Shown in pieces: positions 8,265-17,688 of a stretch of 64,000 nucleotides of DNA. The stretch is from Paraburkholderia nodosa (GTDB taxonomy: Bacteria > Pseudomonadota > Gammaproteobacteria > Burkholderiales > Burkholderiaceae): assembly GCF_001718195.1 (NCBI RefSeq), contig NZ_MCNV01000006.1, positions 62,001 to 126,000 on the forward strand. Reading direction: 5' to 3'. The stretch's first letter is position 1; each line of letters opens with the position of its first letter. The notes beneath the pieces are model-generated. The model saw only the letters and a program-made list of their open reading frames with translations. It did no database searches and had not been told where the DNA came from. The position numbers and the translations under genes were made by a program.

Positions 8265-9249
8265 AGGCGCAACCAAGAGCGCGCTGCTGCTCATGTCGAT
8301 CGGCGAGCAAGAGGCCTCCGAGGTCTTCAAGTTCCTCGGTCCGCGCGAAGTGCAGAAAATCGGCGCCGCCATGGCGGCGCTCAGGAACGTCAAGCGCGAA
8401 GAGATCGAAGTCGTGCTGCAGGAATTCGTCAAGGAAGCCGAGCAGCACACCGCCTTCTCGCTCGACTCGAACGACTACATCCGCAACGTGCTCAACAAGG
8501 CGCTGGGCGAGGACAAGGCCGGCGCGATCATCGACCGCATTCTGCAAGGCGGCGACACGAGCGGCATCGAAGGCCTCAAGTGGATGGACTCGGGGTCGGT
8601 TGCCGAACTCATCAAGAACGAGCACCCGCAGATCATCGCGACGATCCTCGTGCACCTCGACCGCGACCAGGCATCGGAAATCGCTTCGTGCTTCACCGAG
8701 CGCCTGCGCAACGACGTGCTGCTGCGTATCGCGACGCTCGACGGCATCCAGCCGCAGGCGCTGCGCGAGCTCGACGACGTGCTCACGAACCTCCTCTCGG
8801 GCAGCGACAACCTCAAGCGCAGCCCGATGGGCGGCATCCGCACGGCGGCCGAAATCCTCAACTTCATGACGAGCCAGCACGAAGAAGGGGTGATCGAGAA
8901 CGTCCGCCAGTACGACGCGGAACTCGCACAGAAGATCATCGATCAGATGTTCGTGTTCGAGAACCTGCTCGACCTCGAGGACCGCGCGATCCAGCTGCTG
9001 CTCAAGGAAGTCGAGTCGGAGTCGCTCATCATTTCGCTCAAGGGTGCGCCGCCCGCGCTGCGCACCAAGTTCCTCTCGAACATGTCGCAGCGTGCGGCCG
9101 AACTGCTCGCCGAAGACCTCGACGCGCGCGGTCCGGTGCGCGTGTCGGAAGTCGAGGCACAGCAGCGCCGCATCCTGCAGATCGTGCGCAACCTCGCCGA
9201 GAGCGGCCAGATCGTTCTAGGCGGCAAGGCAGAAGACGCTTATGTCTGA
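8254..9249 (+). CDS. fliG: FliG, rotor switch/torque protein
   Basis: C-ring protein that interacts with MotA to produce torque. It is 331 residues, normal length. The N-terminal FliF-binding domain starts KSALLLMSIGEQEASEVFK. The middle domain holds the EHPQ motif (NEHPQIIATILVHL, about 125-138) that binds FliM. The C-terminal torque domain includes IDQMFVFENLLDLEDRAIQ and LSNMSQRAAELLAEDLDARG. Start overlaps fliF by 11 bp and the end overlaps fliH by 8 bp, so the genes are translationally linked. Confidence 0.98.
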   Translation: MNAEGATKSALLLMSIGEQEASEVFKFLGPREVQKIGAAMAALRNVKREEIEVVLQEFVKEAEQHTAFSLDSNDYIRNVLNKALGEDKAGAIIDRILQGGDTSGIEGLKWMDSGSVAELIKNEHPQIIATILVHLDRDQASEIASCFTERLRNDVLLRIATLDGIQPQALRELDDVLTNLLSGSDNLKRSPMGGIRTAAEILNFMTSQHEEGVIENVRQYDAELAQKIIDQMFVFENLLDLEDRAIQLLLKEVESESLIISLKGAPPALRTKFLSNMSQRAAELLAEDLDARGPVRVSEVEAQQRRILQIVRNLAESGQIVLGGKAEDAYV

Positions 9250-9919
9250 CACGAGCTCCGCGAACAGCCATCGCTCGGCGTACCAGCGCTGGGAGATGGC
9301 CTCGTTCGACCCGCCGCCTCCCCCGCCGCCGCCGCCCACGCCCGACGAAACCGCGGCGTTCGAGGCCCAGCTCCATGCGCTGCGCGACGCGGCCCACCAG
9401 GAAGGGTTGCGCTCCGGCCACGTGGCGGGCCAGGCGCTCGGCTATCAGGCCGGGCACGAACAGGGCCGCCAGCAGGGCTTCGAGCAGGGCCAGGCCGAGG
9501 CGCGCGCGCAGGCGGCACAGCTCGCGGCGCTCGCCAGCCGTTTTAGCGACGCGCTCGAAACGGCGCAGGCCGGCGTGGCCGAGACGCTCGTGGAACTCGC
9601 GCTCGACATCGCGCAGCAGGTCGTGCGCCAGCACGTCCAGCACGACCCGACGGCGCTCGTCGCGGTCGCGCGCGAAGTGCTCGTGGCCGAGCCGCAGCTC
9701 GCCGGTTCCCCGCAGCTCGTGGTGAGCCCCGCCGATCTGCCGATCGTCGAGGCTTATCTGCTGGACGACCTTCAGACGCGCGGCTGGAGCGTGCGCACCG
9801 ACCCGACCATCGAGCGCGGCGGCTGCCGCGCGCAGGCCGCGACGGGCGAAACCGACGCCAGCATCCGCACGCGCTGGGAGCGCGTCACGGCCGCGCTCGG
9901 CAAGGCACGGCCATGGTGA
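9242..9919 (+). CDS. fliH: FliH, negative regulator of the FliI export ATPase
   Basis: A 225-residue stator-like protein that binds FliI and tethers it to the C ring and export gate. Features are a Pro run near residues 22-30, then the Gly/Gln-rich helical stretch with GxxxG-type repeats ([20 protein letters not shown]) typical of FliH. The conserved C-terminal domain starts at about 115 ([19 protein letters not shown]). It overlaps fliG by 8 bp and fliI by 7 bp. Confidence 0.95.
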   Translation: MSDTSSANSHRSAYQRWEMASFDPPPPPPPPPTPDETAAFEAQLHALRDAAHQEGLRSGHVAGQALGYQAGHEQGRQQGFEQGQAEARAQAAQLAALASRFSDALETAQAGVAETLVELALDIAQQVVRQHVQHDPTALVAVAREVLVAEPQLAGSPQLVVSPADLPIVEAYLLDDLQTRGWSVRTDPTIERGGCRAQAATGETDASIRTRWERVTAALGKARPW

Positions 9920-11616
9920 ACCACCCGCAACCGCCGAGCCATCAGACCATCCACACGGGCGGTCTCACGCCGCTCGAGCAGGAACTCGCGCTCGCCTCGT
10001 TCGGCCCGCTCGCGAGCGACCCGGCACAGCTTGGCGCGTTGCTCGTGGGCGACCTCGACATTCCGGGCATTCCAGCCAAACGCGAGGCACGCGAGCAAGG
10101 CGCCATCGATGCGATCGACGCCGCGCTCGCCGCGGACGCCGCCGATGCGCCGCCAGGCATGACGGATCACGGCGCGCCGGTCGTGGCGGCCGAAACCCCG
10201 AGCGCACCCTACGTACCGCCGGCGAACTACGACCCGGCCAACCCGTTCCTGACCTCGTGGAACGCGCAACTGCGCGGCGTGCGCGAGCGCAATGCGCTCG
10301 CCCTGCCGCTGCGCGGCTGCGGGCGCCTCACGCGCGCGGCGGGCCTCGTGCTCGAAGCCGTGGGGTTGCGCCTCTCCGTGGGCGCCGAGGTGATGATCGA
10401 GCTGCCGCCGGGCAGCTCGCTGCCGATGGCCGAAGCGGAAGTGGTCGGCTTCGGCGGCGACAAACTCTTTCTGATGCCGACGACCGAAGTCGCGGGCCTG
10501 TTGCCCGGCGCGCGCGTCTGGCCGCTGGAAACCGCGCCGATCGCCGACCCGAAGGCCGGTGCGAAACGCCTGCCGGTGGGCTGGGGCATGCTCGGCCGCG
10601 TGGTCGATGCCTCGGGCCGCCCGCTCGACGGCCTGGGCCCCTTGAACACCGAGGCCGACGCGCCGCTCACCTCGCCCGTCATCAATCCGCTGAACCGCGA
10701 GCCGATCCACAAGGTGCTCGACGTGGGCGTGCGCGCGATCAACTCGCTGCTCACGGTCGGGCGCGGCCAGCGCATGGGCCTCTTCGCGGGCTCGGGCGTC
10801 GGTAAATCGGTGCTGCTCGGCACGATGGCGCGCGCAACCAGCGCGGAAGTCATCGTGATCGGCCTGATTGGCGAGCGGGGCCGCGAAGTGAAGGAATTCA
10901 TCGAGCAGATCCTGGGCGAGGACGGCCTTGCGCGCTCGGTCGTCGTGGCCGCGCCGGCCGACGTTTCGCCGCTCCTGCGCTTGCAGGCCGCCGCGTACAC
11001 CACGTCGCTGGCCGAATATTTTCGCGACCAGGGCAAGCACGTGCTACTGCTCATGGACTCGCTCACGCGTTACGCGATGGCGCAGCGCGAGATCGCGCTC
11101 GCCATCGGCGAGCCGCCCGCGACCAAGGGCTATCCGCCTTCGGTGTTCGCCAAGCTGCCGGCGCTCGTCGAGCGCACCGGCAACGGCCCCGAGGGCGGCG
11201 GCTCGATCACGGCGTTCTACACCGTGCTCACCGAAGGCGACGATCAGCAGGACCCGATCGCCGACTCGGCGCGCGCGATTCTCGACGGCCATATCGTGCT
11301 CTCCCGTGCGCTCGCCGAAGCGGGGCATTATCCGGCCATCGACATCGAGGCCTCGATCAGCCGCGCGATGACCGCGCTGATCGACGACCAGCATCTGAAC
11401 CAGACGCGCGCGCTCAAACAGATGCTTTCGCGCTACCAGCGCAACCGCGACCTCATCAACGTGGGTGCGTACGTGAGCGGGCGCGACGCCGTGCTCGACC
11501 GCGCGATCGCGCTGTATCCGCGCATCGAGGCCTTTCTTCAGCAGGGTTTTCGCGAAACCGCGAACTATGATCAGAGCGTCGAGATGCTCGGCCAGCTGAT
11601 TGGAGCCAGGACATGA
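9913..11616 (+). CDS. fliI: FliI, flagellar type III export ATPase
   Basis: ATPase that energises and orders flagellar export, related to the F1 beta subunit. The P-loop AGSGVGKS is at about 292-299, the Walker B strand LLLMD at about 378-382, and the ATPase signature [10 protein letters not shown] near the C-terminal third. At 567 residues it is about 110 longer than E. coli FliI (457). The excess is at the N-terminus, an Ala/Asp/Pro-rich stretch of about residues 40-110 before the normal start of the fold ([19 protein letters not shown]). The ATG at 9913 sits inside the fliH end. Confidence 0.97.
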   Translation: MVNHPQPPSHQTIHTGGLTPLEQELALASFGPLASDPAQLGALLVGDLDIPGIPAKREAREQGAIDAIDAALAADAADAPPGMTDHGAPVVAAETPSAPYVPPANYDPANPFLTSWNAQLRGVRERNALALPLRGCGRLTRAAGLVLEAVGLRLSVGAEVMIELPPGSSLPMAEAEVVGFGGDKLFLMPTTEVAGLLPGARVWPLETAPIADPKAGAKRLPVGWGMLGRVVDASGRPLDGLGPLNTEADAPLTSPVINPLNREPIHKVLDVGVRAINSLLTVGRGQRMGLFAGSGVGKSVLLGTMARATSAEVIVIGLIGERGREVKEFIEQILGEDGLARSVVVAAPADVSPLLRLQAAAYTTSLAEYFRDQGKHVLLLMDSLTRYAMAQREIALAIGEPPATKGYPPSVFAKLPALVERTGNGPEGGGSITAFYTVLTEGDDQQDPIADSARAILDGHIVLSRALAEAGHYPAIDIEASISRAMTALIDDQHLNQTRALKQMLSRYQRNRDLINVGAYVSGRDAVLDRAIALYPRIEAFLQQGFRETANYDQSVEMLGQLIGART

Positions 11617-12065
11617 CGAAACAAACCGCGCTGCAAACCTTGATCGGCCTCGCGCAAGACGACGTCGACGCCGCCACGCAGAAGCTCGGGCGCGTGCAGC
11701 GCGAGCGCGTCGAGGTCGAAAAGCAGCTCCAGGCGCTCATCACCTACCGTGACGAGTACCACACGCGTTTCACCGAATCGGCGCGCAGCGGCATGGCTGC
11801 AGGCAACGTGCGCAACTTCCAGGCGTTCATCGACACGCTCGACGCGGCGATCGAACAGCAGCGGCGCCTGCTCGAGCAGGCCACCGCGCGCGTGGAGGCC
11901 GCCAAGCCCGAGTGGCAGCGCAGCAAGCAAAAGCTCGGCTCGTACGAGGTGCTGCAAACCCGCCATGACGATGTGCAGGCCCGCAAGGACGCCCGCCGCG
12001 AACAGCGCGACGCCGACGAGCACGCCGCCCGCGTGCTGCGCATGCGAACGTCGCAACATCCGTAA
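11613..12065 (+). CDS. fliJ: FliJ, export apparatus coiled-coil protein
   Basis: A 150-residue, highly charged helical hairpin that sits in the central pore of the FliI hexamer, like the gamma subunit of F1. It shows long heptad-like runs ([20 protein letters not shown] and [18 protein letters not shown]) and the family segment [10 protein letters not shown]. The start overlaps the fliI stop by 4 nt (ATGA). Confidence 0.94.
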   Translation: MTKQTALQTLIGLAQDDVDAATQKLGRVQRERVEVEKQLQALITYRDEYHTRFTESARSGMAAGNVRNFQAFIDTLDAAIEQQRRLLEQATARVEAAKPEWQRSKQKLGSYEVLQTRHDDVQARKDARREQRDADEHAARVLRMRTSQHP

Positions 12066-12086
12066 CACGTTTTCGAGGCCGCCAGT

Positions 12087-13652
12087 ATGTCGCTCCTCTC
12101 TTCCCTTTCTTCGCTGTTCGGCGCCGCCACGGACGCCGTGACGGGCAATTCCACCTCGAACGCCGTGTCGAACACGGCAGCGAACTCCGTTAGCCAGGCC
12201 GATGCCGCCAGCCAGGGTTTCGCGCAGACGCTGCAGCAGCAGATGAACGCGCAAAGCGCGCAGGCGAACCAGAACGCCCAGGCGGCGCAAAGCGCGCAGT
12301 CGAATGCGTCGGCGCAGTCCAATTCGAACACGTCGAGCAGCAGCGCCTCGCAAAGCAGCACCAACAGCAACAGCGGTGCATCGCAGACGTCCAGCTCGAA
12401 CTCGAGCCAGGCCTCGCAGGGCACCTCGAGCGCCGATCGCCGCGCCGCCGCCGCGCGCGCCCAGCAAAAGCAGGCCACTGACGCAGGCGCGCAGGCCGCC
12501 GCGGCTCAAGCCCAGCAGGCGCAGCAAACGCAGCAAGCGCAGCAGGGCCAGCAGACCCAGGACAGCACGAGCACCGACGCGAACGCCGACGGCAGCCAGG
12601 CGAGCAGCGACAGCACGCTCGCCGGCGTCGCCTCCGCGGCGGCAGCAGCGGCCGCCACGGCAGCCACAGCAGTTGCCGGCGCGGCAGGCGACGGCACGGC
12701 CACGGGCAGCGCCGCGAGCAGCGCCTCGACGTCGGTGCACGACGCCCTGCAAGCCGCGCTCGCGCAACTGCGCGGCGGCGCGGCTACGCTCGCCACGCAT
12801 GCGGTGAGCACGGCCGGGTCGGCTGCGAATGGCGCAACCACGGCCAGCACGGGCTCGGGTTCGAACATCGTCAGCAGCTTCGCCTCGCATTTGAGCGCGA
12901 CCGCCCAGAGCAAGGCGTTCAGCACGGCCGCAAGCAGCGGCGCGAGCGCCGACGCGGCCAAGGGCGCCACGACGGCCGCGACCGACGCCGCGAAGGCCGC
13001 CACCGACGCGCTCACGGCAGCGGCACAGCAGCAGGCAGGCGCCGCCACGCAGACCGACGCCACGGCGAGCACCGCGACGACCGACGCGCTCGCCGCGACC
13101 CAGGCCGCGGCGGTCGCCGCCGCGACGGCCGCGCAGGCCCAGGCCGCCCAGGCGGCCAGCGCAAGCGCGAATCCGGCGGCGGCGGCCGCCTCCGCGTCGA
13201 TCGCGCCGCAGGTCGGCACGAACGACTGGGAAGACGCGCTCAGCCAGAAGGTCGTGTTCCTCTCGAACGCACACCAGCAGTCGGCGGAACTCACGCTCAA
13301 TCCGAAGGATCTCGGACCGCTCCAGGTCGTGCTGCAGGTCTCGGACACCCACGCGCACGCCCTCTTCGTCTCCCAGCACCAGCAGGTGCGCGAAGCTGTC
13401 GAGGCGGCCCTGCCGAAGCTGCGCGAGGCGATGGAGCAAAACGGCATCGGCCTTGGCAGCGCGAGCGTGAGCGACGGGTTCTCGCGCCAGATGAACCAGC
13501 AGGCGCAGCAGGACGGCAGCGGTTCGGGCCGCTCCGGCCGTTCCGGTTCGGGCTCGGGCAGCACGCTCGCCGCAACGGATGCCGTGGACGATACGAGCAG
13601 CGCCGCGAGCGTCACGCAGCGCTCCGTCGGCCTGATCGACACCTTCGCCTGA
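12087..13652 (+). CDS. fliK: FliK, flagellar hook-length control protein
   Basis: Exported molecular ruler that sets hook length and then triggers the FlhB specificity switch. It is 521 residues. About 385 N-terminal residues are Ala/Gln/Ser/Asn-rich and low in complexity. The conserved C-terminal domain (about 390-475) includes QSAELTLNPKDLGPLQVVLQ and HQQVREAVEAALPKLREAM. A Gly/Ser tail follows. Position after fliJ is the normal place for fliK, so this is the canonical copy; the other copy at 3.3-4.8 kb is in a late operon. A GC-rich hairpin follows the stop codon. Confidence 0.94.
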   Translation: MSLLSSLSSLFGAATDAVTGNSTSNAVSNTAANSVSQADAASQGFAQTLQQQMNAQSAQANQNAQAAQSAQSNASAQSNSNTSSSSASQSSTNSNSGASQTSSSNSSQASQGTSSADRRAAAARAQQKQATDAGAQAAAAQAQQAQQTQQAQQGQQTQDSTSTDANADGSQASSDSTLAGVASAAAAAAATAATAVAGAAGDGTATGSAASSASTSVHDALQAALAQLRGGAATLATHAVSTAGSAANGATTASTGSGSNIVSSFASHLSATAQSKAFSTAASSGASADAAKGATTAATDAAKAATDALTAAAQQQAGAATQTDATASTATTDALAATQAAAVAAATAAQAQAAQAASASANPAAAAASASIAPQVGTNDWEDALSQKVVFLSNAHQQSAELTLNPKDLGPLQVVLQVSDTHAHALFVSQHQQVREAVEAALPKLREAMEQNGIGLGSASVSDGFSRQMNQQAQQDGSGSGRSGRSGSGSGSTLAATDAVDDTSSAASVTQRSVGLIDTFA

Positions 13653-13675
13653 CACCTTTCTGACACCCTGCCTTA

Positions 13676-13698
13676 CGCAGCCGCGCCCAGCGGCTGCG
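13676..13698 (+). other. GC-rich hairpin between fliK and fliL
   Basis: Perfect 9-bp stem, CGCAGCCGC against GCGGCTGCG, with loop GCCCA, starting 24 nt after the fliK stop. There is no T-tract, so it is not a standard intrinsic terminator. It could slow polymerase or protect the 3' end of the fliFGHIJK message ahead of the separate fliL promoter. Confidence 0.5.
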
Positions 13699-13753
13699 CG
13701 CCCTGACCTCTCGTCCTTGCGCGCCCGGCTTGCCGCGGCGCGCAACAAAACCA

Positions 13754-13783
13754 CGAGATAGCCGGAATTCCCCCGTCTATTCC
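13754..13783 (+). promoter_or_regulatory. Putative FlhDC box upstream of fliL
   Basis: Half-sites CGAGATAG and CTATTCC around a 15-bp centre, 30 bp in total. It aligns with the flhB upstream element at 22 of 30 positions and shares the CTATTC half-site with the fliE/fliF and flgB/flgA elements. It lies about 100 bp before the fliL start and suggests that fliLMNOPQR has its own class II promoter. Confidence 0.58.
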
Positions 13784-13884
13784 TCCCATCGCTGAAAGGC
13801 AAAAGCCGGAACAATGCAGCATGCCCGGACTGACCACCAGGTCGGTGCCCCGGACCCTTGCAAGCATCCAGGCTGACTTTCGAC

Positions 13885-14388
13885 ATGGCGACCACCACCG
13901 CATCCCAGCAAGCCGCGCCCCAGGGCGCGAAACCCGGACCGATGAAGCGCATTATCGTCATCGCGCTCATTGCGATCCTCGCCGCCGCCGCGGCGGGCGG
14001 CGCGACGTGGTTCTTCATGTCGCGCCACACGGCGAGCGCACCGGTCACGCCGACCGCCGCGCCGCCGGCAATGCCCGTGTACTACGCGCTCGAGCCGATG
14101 ACCGTCAATCTGCAGGCCGACGACGGCGAGTCGCACTACCTGCGCATCGGCCTCACGCTCAAGCTCGACAACCAGGCCACCCAGGACGCGCTCGTCGCGC
14201 GCATGCCCGAGATCCGCAGCCGCTTGTTGCTCGCGCTCTCGAACAAGCATCCGTCCGACCTCGCACCGCTCGACGGCAAGCGTGCGCTCGCCACGGAACT
14301 CGCCGTGCTGATCTCGCAGCCTGCCGGCGCGAACGAGAAGCCGATGCACGTCGACGACGTGCTGTTCACCGAATTCGTCGTCCAGTGA
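13885..14388 (+). CDS. fliL: FliL, basal-body-associated membrane protein
   Basis: Single-pass inner-membrane protein near the stator units, supporting stator engagement. It is 167 residues. One transmembrane helix is at about 25-48 (IIVIALIAILAAAAAGGATWFF), then a periplasmic domain with VNLQADDGESHYLRIGLTLK. It ends in DDVLFTEFVVQ, the normal C-terminus. The ATG at 13885 was chosen; an in-frame upstream start at 13858 would add nine residues without a better ribosome site. Confidence 0.94.
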   Translation: MATTTASQQAAPQGAKPGPMKRIIVIALIAILAAAAAGGATWFFMSRHTASAPVTPTAAPPAMPVYYALEPMTVNLQADDGESHYLRIGLTLKLDNQATQDALVARMPEIRSRLLLALSNKHPSDLAPLDGKRALATELAVLISQPAGANEKPMHVDDVLFTEFVVQ

Positions 14389-14428
14389 GCGTGACTGACA
14401 TGATTCCCGCGATGGAGGGCCAGTCATC

Positions 14429-15433
14429 ATGACGATGGGTCACGACGAGTTCATGTCCCAGGAGGAGGTCGATGCCCTCCTCAAAGGCGTCACCGGCGAA
14501 GTCGATTCCGATTCGAGCGGCTCGGAGAAGCAGGGCGTACGGCCCTACAACATCGCGACGCAGGAACGTATCGTTCGCGGCCGGATGCCAGGCCTCGAAA
14601 TCATCAACGAGCGCTTTGCGCGCCTGTTGCGCGTCGGCATCTTCAATTTCATGCGCCGCACCGCCGAAATCTCGGTCGGTCCGGTGCGCGTGCAGAAGTA
14701 CAGCGAGTTCACCCGCAACCTGCCGATCCCGACGAACCTGAACCTCGTGCACGTGAAGCCGCTGCGCGGCACGTCGCTGTTCGTGTTCGACCCGAACCTC
14801 GTGTTCTTCGTCGTGGACAACCTGTTCGGCGGCGACGGCCGTTTTCACACGCGAGTGGAAGGCCGCGACTTCACGCAGACCGAACAGCGCATCATCGGCA
14901 AGCTGCTCAATCTCGTGTTCGACCACTACACGACCGCGTGGAAAAGCGTGCGGCCGCTTCAGTTCGAATACGTGCGTTCTGAAATGCATACGCAGTTCGC
15001 AAACGTTGCCACGCCCAACGAGATCGTGATCGTCACGCAGTTCTCGATCGAATTCGGGCCGACGGGCGGCACGCTGCACATCTGCATGCCCTACTCGATG
15101 ATCGAGCCGATCCGCGACGTGCTCGCCTCGCCGCTGCAAGGCGAAGTGCTCGACGTGGATCGCCGCTGGGTGCGCGTGCTCTCGAAGCAGGTGCAGGCCG
15201 CCGAAGTCGAGCTCACGGCCGACCTCGCGCAGGTGCCCGTGACGTTCGAGCAGATCCTGAACATGAAGAAGGGCGACGTGCTGCCCATGAACATCGCAGA
15301 GCACATCACCGCCAAGGTGGACGGCGTGCCCGTGATGGAGTGCGGCTACGGAATTTTCAATGGTCAATACGCGTTGCGGGTCCAGAAGATGATCAGCGCA
15401 GCCGACACGATGAAGGAAGGTGGATATGAGTGA
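14429..15433 (+). CDS. fliM: FliM, rotor switch protein
   Basis: C-ring protein that receives phospho-CheY and passes the switch signal to FliG. It is 334 residues. The N-terminal CheY-binding peptide is visible (MSQEEVDALLKG). The middle CheC-like domain includes EIINERFARLLRVGIFNFMRR and the GGDGRFHTRVEGRDFT loop. The C-terminal SpoA domain begins near VLPMNIAEHITAKVDGVPVM. GGAGGG at 14414-14419 supports the ATG at 14429. It overlaps fliN by 8 bp. Confidence 0.98.
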   Translation: MTMGHDEFMSQEEVDALLKGVTGEVDSDSSGSEKQGVRPYNIATQERIVRGRMPGLEIINERFARLLRVGIFNFMRRTAEISVGPVRVQKYSEFTRNLPIPTNLNLVHVKPLRGTSLFVFDPNLVFFVVDNLFGGDGRFHTRVEGRDFTQTEQRIIGKLLNLVFDHYTTAWKSVRPLQFEYVRSEMHTQFANVATPNEIVIVTQFSIEFGPTGGTLHICMPYSMIEPIRDVLASPLQGEVLDVDRRWVRVLSKQVQAAEVELTADLAQVPVTFEQILNMKKGDVLPMNIAEHITAKVDGVPVMECGYGIFNGQYALRVQKMISAADTMKEGGYE

Positions 15434-15884
15434 CATCAACGGCACGAGCGCAGACGAGCCGGTGCTCGACCCGGGTTTCGAGGCTGCGGCGCCGGAAGCG
15501 GGCAGCGACTCGATGGACGACTGGGCGAGCGCGCTTGCCGAGCAGAACAGCAACGAAGCGCCCGCCGCGCAACCGGCGGCCGTGTTCCAGCCGCTTTCGA
15601 AGGTCGATTCGACCAGAACGGCCAACGACATCGACATGATTCTGGACATTCCCGTCCAGATGACCGTGGAGCTGGGCCGCACCAAGATCGCCATCCGCAA
15701 CCTGCTACAACTCGCGCAGGGCTCGGTCGTGGAACTCGACGGCATGGCCGGCGAGCCGATGGACGTGCTCGTGAACGGCTGCCTCATCGCCCAGGGCGAA
15801 GTGGTGGTCGTGAACGACAAGTTCGGCATTCGTCTCACCGACATCATCACGCCGTCCGAGCGGATCCGGAAGCTGAACCGATGA
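15426..15884 (+). CDS. fliN: FliN, rotor switch protein
   Basis: Lower C-ring component, 152 residues. A variable acidic/Ala-rich N-terminus precedes the SpoA domain with DIDMILDIPVQMTVELGRTK, VVELDGMAGEPMDVLVNG and IRLTDIITPSERIRKLN. The ATG at 15426 is preceded by GGAAGGTGG inside the fliM end; a GTG six bases upstream is possible but less likely. It overlaps fliO by 4 nt. Confidence 0.97.
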   Translation: MSDINGTSADEPVLDPGFEAAAPEAGSDSMDDWASALAEQNSNEAPAAQPAAVFQPLSKVDSTRTANDIDMILDIPVQMTVELGRTKIAIRNLLQLAQGSVVELDGMAGEPMDVLVNGCLIAQGEVVVVNDKFGIRLTDIITPSERIRKLNR

Positions 15885-16510
15885 AACCCCAGGCTGTTCC
15901 CGGCGCCAACGCGCGACGCACGCAGAAGTCCCGCGGCGCGCGCGTGCTGCGATTCTCGTGGCGCCTCGCTGTACACCTTTCGCTCGCCGGCGCCGCCGTC
16001 TTCGCGGTCATGAGCGCGCGAGCCGCCGACCTTCAGGCGCTCAACGAAGCCACGCGCGCGGCATCGGCTGCTTCGGGCGCCTCCGCCGTGATCGCCGGCA
16101 GCGCGGTCCCCGCGCTCGGGTTCGGCGCGGTGGTGCAGACGGTGCTGGGTCTGGCGCTCGTGATTGCCGTGGTATTCGGCTGCGCCTGGCTCGCGCGGCG
16201 TCTCGGCCTCCAGGGCGGCCCGAAGAACGCGCTCGTGAAGACCGTGGGCGGCGCATCGCTCGGCGGCAAGGAGCGCGTGGCCGTCGTCGAGATCGGCGAT
16301 ACCTGGCTCGTGCTGGGCGCCGCGCCCGGCAACGTGCGCCTGCTCCACACGCTGCCCGCGGGCGAGGTTCCCGCAGGCGTCGCCGCGGCTGCCCCCAACG
16401 CCCCCGCCCTCTCGGGCACCTTCGCACAGCGCTTTCGTGACGCGCTGAAAAGCGAGGCGAACAAACGCATCAACGCGCGTTTCATGCGTCACGACGGCGG
16501 AGCGCAGTAA
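15881..16510 (+). CDS. fliO: FliO, export-gate assembly protein
   Basis: Bitopic membrane protein that helps assemble the FliP ring. It is 209 residues. An N-terminal hydrophobic segment (LAVHLSLAGAAVFAVMSARA, a probable signal peptide ending at ARAAD) is followed by a second transmembrane helix (VVQTVLGLALVIAVVFGCAWLA, about 85-107). The cytoplasmic domain carries GGKERVAVVEIGDTWLVLG, the recognisable FliO signature. Start and fliN stop overlap by 4 nt. Confidence 0.92.
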   Translation: MKPQAVPGANARRTQKSRGARVLRFSWRLAVHLSLAGAAVFAVMSARAADLQALNEATRAASAASGASAVIAGSAVPALGFGAVVQTVLGLALVIAVVFGCAWLARRLGLQGGPKNALVKTVGGASLGGKERVAVVEIGDTWLVLGAAPGNVRLLHTLPAGEVPAGVAAAAPNAPALSGTFAQRFRDALKSEANKRINARFMRHDGGAQ

Positions 16511-17356
16511 ATGCACGGCAGTTCCCTTCATGCGCCGGGCGCAGGCGGCGATGTCCGCGCGCGCGCGGCTACCCTCGCGAAGATCGCCAGAACGGCGCTT
16601 CCGTTCGCGCTGATGCTCGGCGCGGGCGCCTTCGCCCTCGCGCTGCCGCACCTGGCGCACGCGCAGAGCGCGGGCGGCCCGCAAGGCCTCCCCGCCTTCA
16701 ACACGAGCCCCGGCCCCAACGGCGGAACGACGTACTCGCTGAGCGTGCAGACGATGCTGCTGCTCACGATGCTGTCGTTCCTGCCGGCGATGGTGCTGAT
16801 GATGACGAGCTTCACGCGCATCATCATCGTGCTCTCGCTGCTGCGCCAGGCGCTCGGCACGACGACCACGCCGCCCAACCAGGTGCTCGTGGGCCTGGCG
16901 CTCTTTCTCACGCTGTTCGTGATGTCGCCGGTGCTCGACAAGGCCTACAACGACGGCTACAAGCCGTTCTCGGCCGGCACGATTTCGATGGACGACGCCG
17001 TGGCGCGGGGTGTCGCGCCCTTCAAGACCTTCATGCTGCGCCAGACCCGCGAGTCCGACCTCGCGCTCTTCGCGCGCATCTCGCACGCGGCGCCCATGCA
17101 GGGACCCGAGGACGTGCCGCTCACGCTGCTCGTGCCCTCGTTCGTCACGAGCGAGCTGAAGACGGGCTTCCAGATCGGCTTCACGATCTTCATCCCGTTT
17201 CTCATCATCGACCTGGTGGTGGCGAGCGTGCTGATGTCGATGGGTATGATGATGGTGTCGCCCGCGACGATTTCGCTGCCGTTCAAACTGATGCTGTTCG
17301 TGCTGGTGGACGGCTGGCAACTGCTGATCGGCTCGCTCGCGCAGAGCTTTACCTGA
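16511..17356 (+). CDS. fliP: FliP, export-gate pore protein
   Basis: Core subunit of the FliPQR export channel. It is 281 residues. It has a cleavable signal ([17 protein letters not shown], cut near AHAQS), then the family helices with [20 protein letters not shown] and [20 protein letters not shown]. The cytoplasmic loop carries [14 protein letters not shown]. The C-terminal helices include [20 protein letters not shown]. The start codon directly abuts the fliO stop. Confidence 0.98.
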   Translation: MHGSSLHAPGAGGDVRARAATLAKIARTALPFALMLGAGAFALALPHLAHAQSAGGPQGLPAFNTSPGPNGGTTYSLSVQTMLLLTMLSFLPAMVLMMTSFTRIIIVLSLLRQALGTTTTPPNQVLVGLALFLTLFVMSPVLDKAYNDGYKPFSAGTISMDDAVARGVAPFKTFMLRQTRESDLALFARISHAAPMQGPEDVPLTLLVPSFVTSELKTGFQIGFTIFIPFLIIDLVVASVLMSMGMMMVSPATISLPFKLMLFVLVDGWQLLIGSLAQSFT

Positions 17357-17366
17357 GGACACAGAC

Positions 17367-17636
17367 ATGACGCCCGAAATGGTCATGACGCTCTCTCACG
17401 AGGCGATGTATGTGGCGCTCCTGCTTGCTGCGCCGCTCCTGCTCGTCGCGCTCGTGGTGGGCCTGGTGGTGAGCCTTTTCCAGGCGGCCACGCAGATCAA
17501 CGAATCCACGCTCGCATTCATCCCGAAGCTGGTCGCCATCGCGGTCACGCTCGTGATCGCCGGCCCGTGGATGCTCACGACGATGCTCGACTACATGCAC
17601 CGCATCTTCACGAGCATTCCGCAGCTCGCGGGCTAA
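17367..17636 (+). CDS. fliQ: FliQ, export-gate protein
   Basis: Two-helix membrane protein of the FliPQR channel, 89 residues, the standard length. Helix 1 includes MYVALLLAAPLLLVALVVGL; the conserved turn is SLFQAATQINESTLAFIPK; helix 2 includes LVAIAVTLVIAGPWMLTTML. It starts 10 bp after fliP. Confidence 0.97.
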   Translation: MTPEMVMTLSHEAMYVALLLAAPLLLVALVVGLVVSLFQAATQINESTLAFIPKLVAIAVTLVIAGPWMLTTMLDYMHRIFTSIPQLAG

Positions 17637-17688
17637 GCGCAGCCCCGGCCGCCCCTCTGCGCTTTCGGCGCTCGTCTTCCGGCACACG

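Noticed and set aside
6336..8450. Minus-strand frame of about 700 codons opposite fliF
   Set aside because: Antisense shadow; fliF is unmistakable and in an operon with overlapping starts.
12250..13200. Repeat-rich DNA inside fliK as a possible CRISPR or tandem array
   Set aside because: It is Ala/Gln/Ser codon repetition in a coding frame without regular spacers.
11571..14048. Long minus-strand frame opposite fliJ and fliK
   Set aside because: Low-complexity Arg/Gly/Leu composition that mirrors the Ala/Gln repeats of FliK.
14366..17386. Open frame of about 1,000 codons on the minus strand opposite fliM to fliP
   Set aside because: Shadow of real genes with His/Arg/Glu-rich composition, no motif and no ribosome site.
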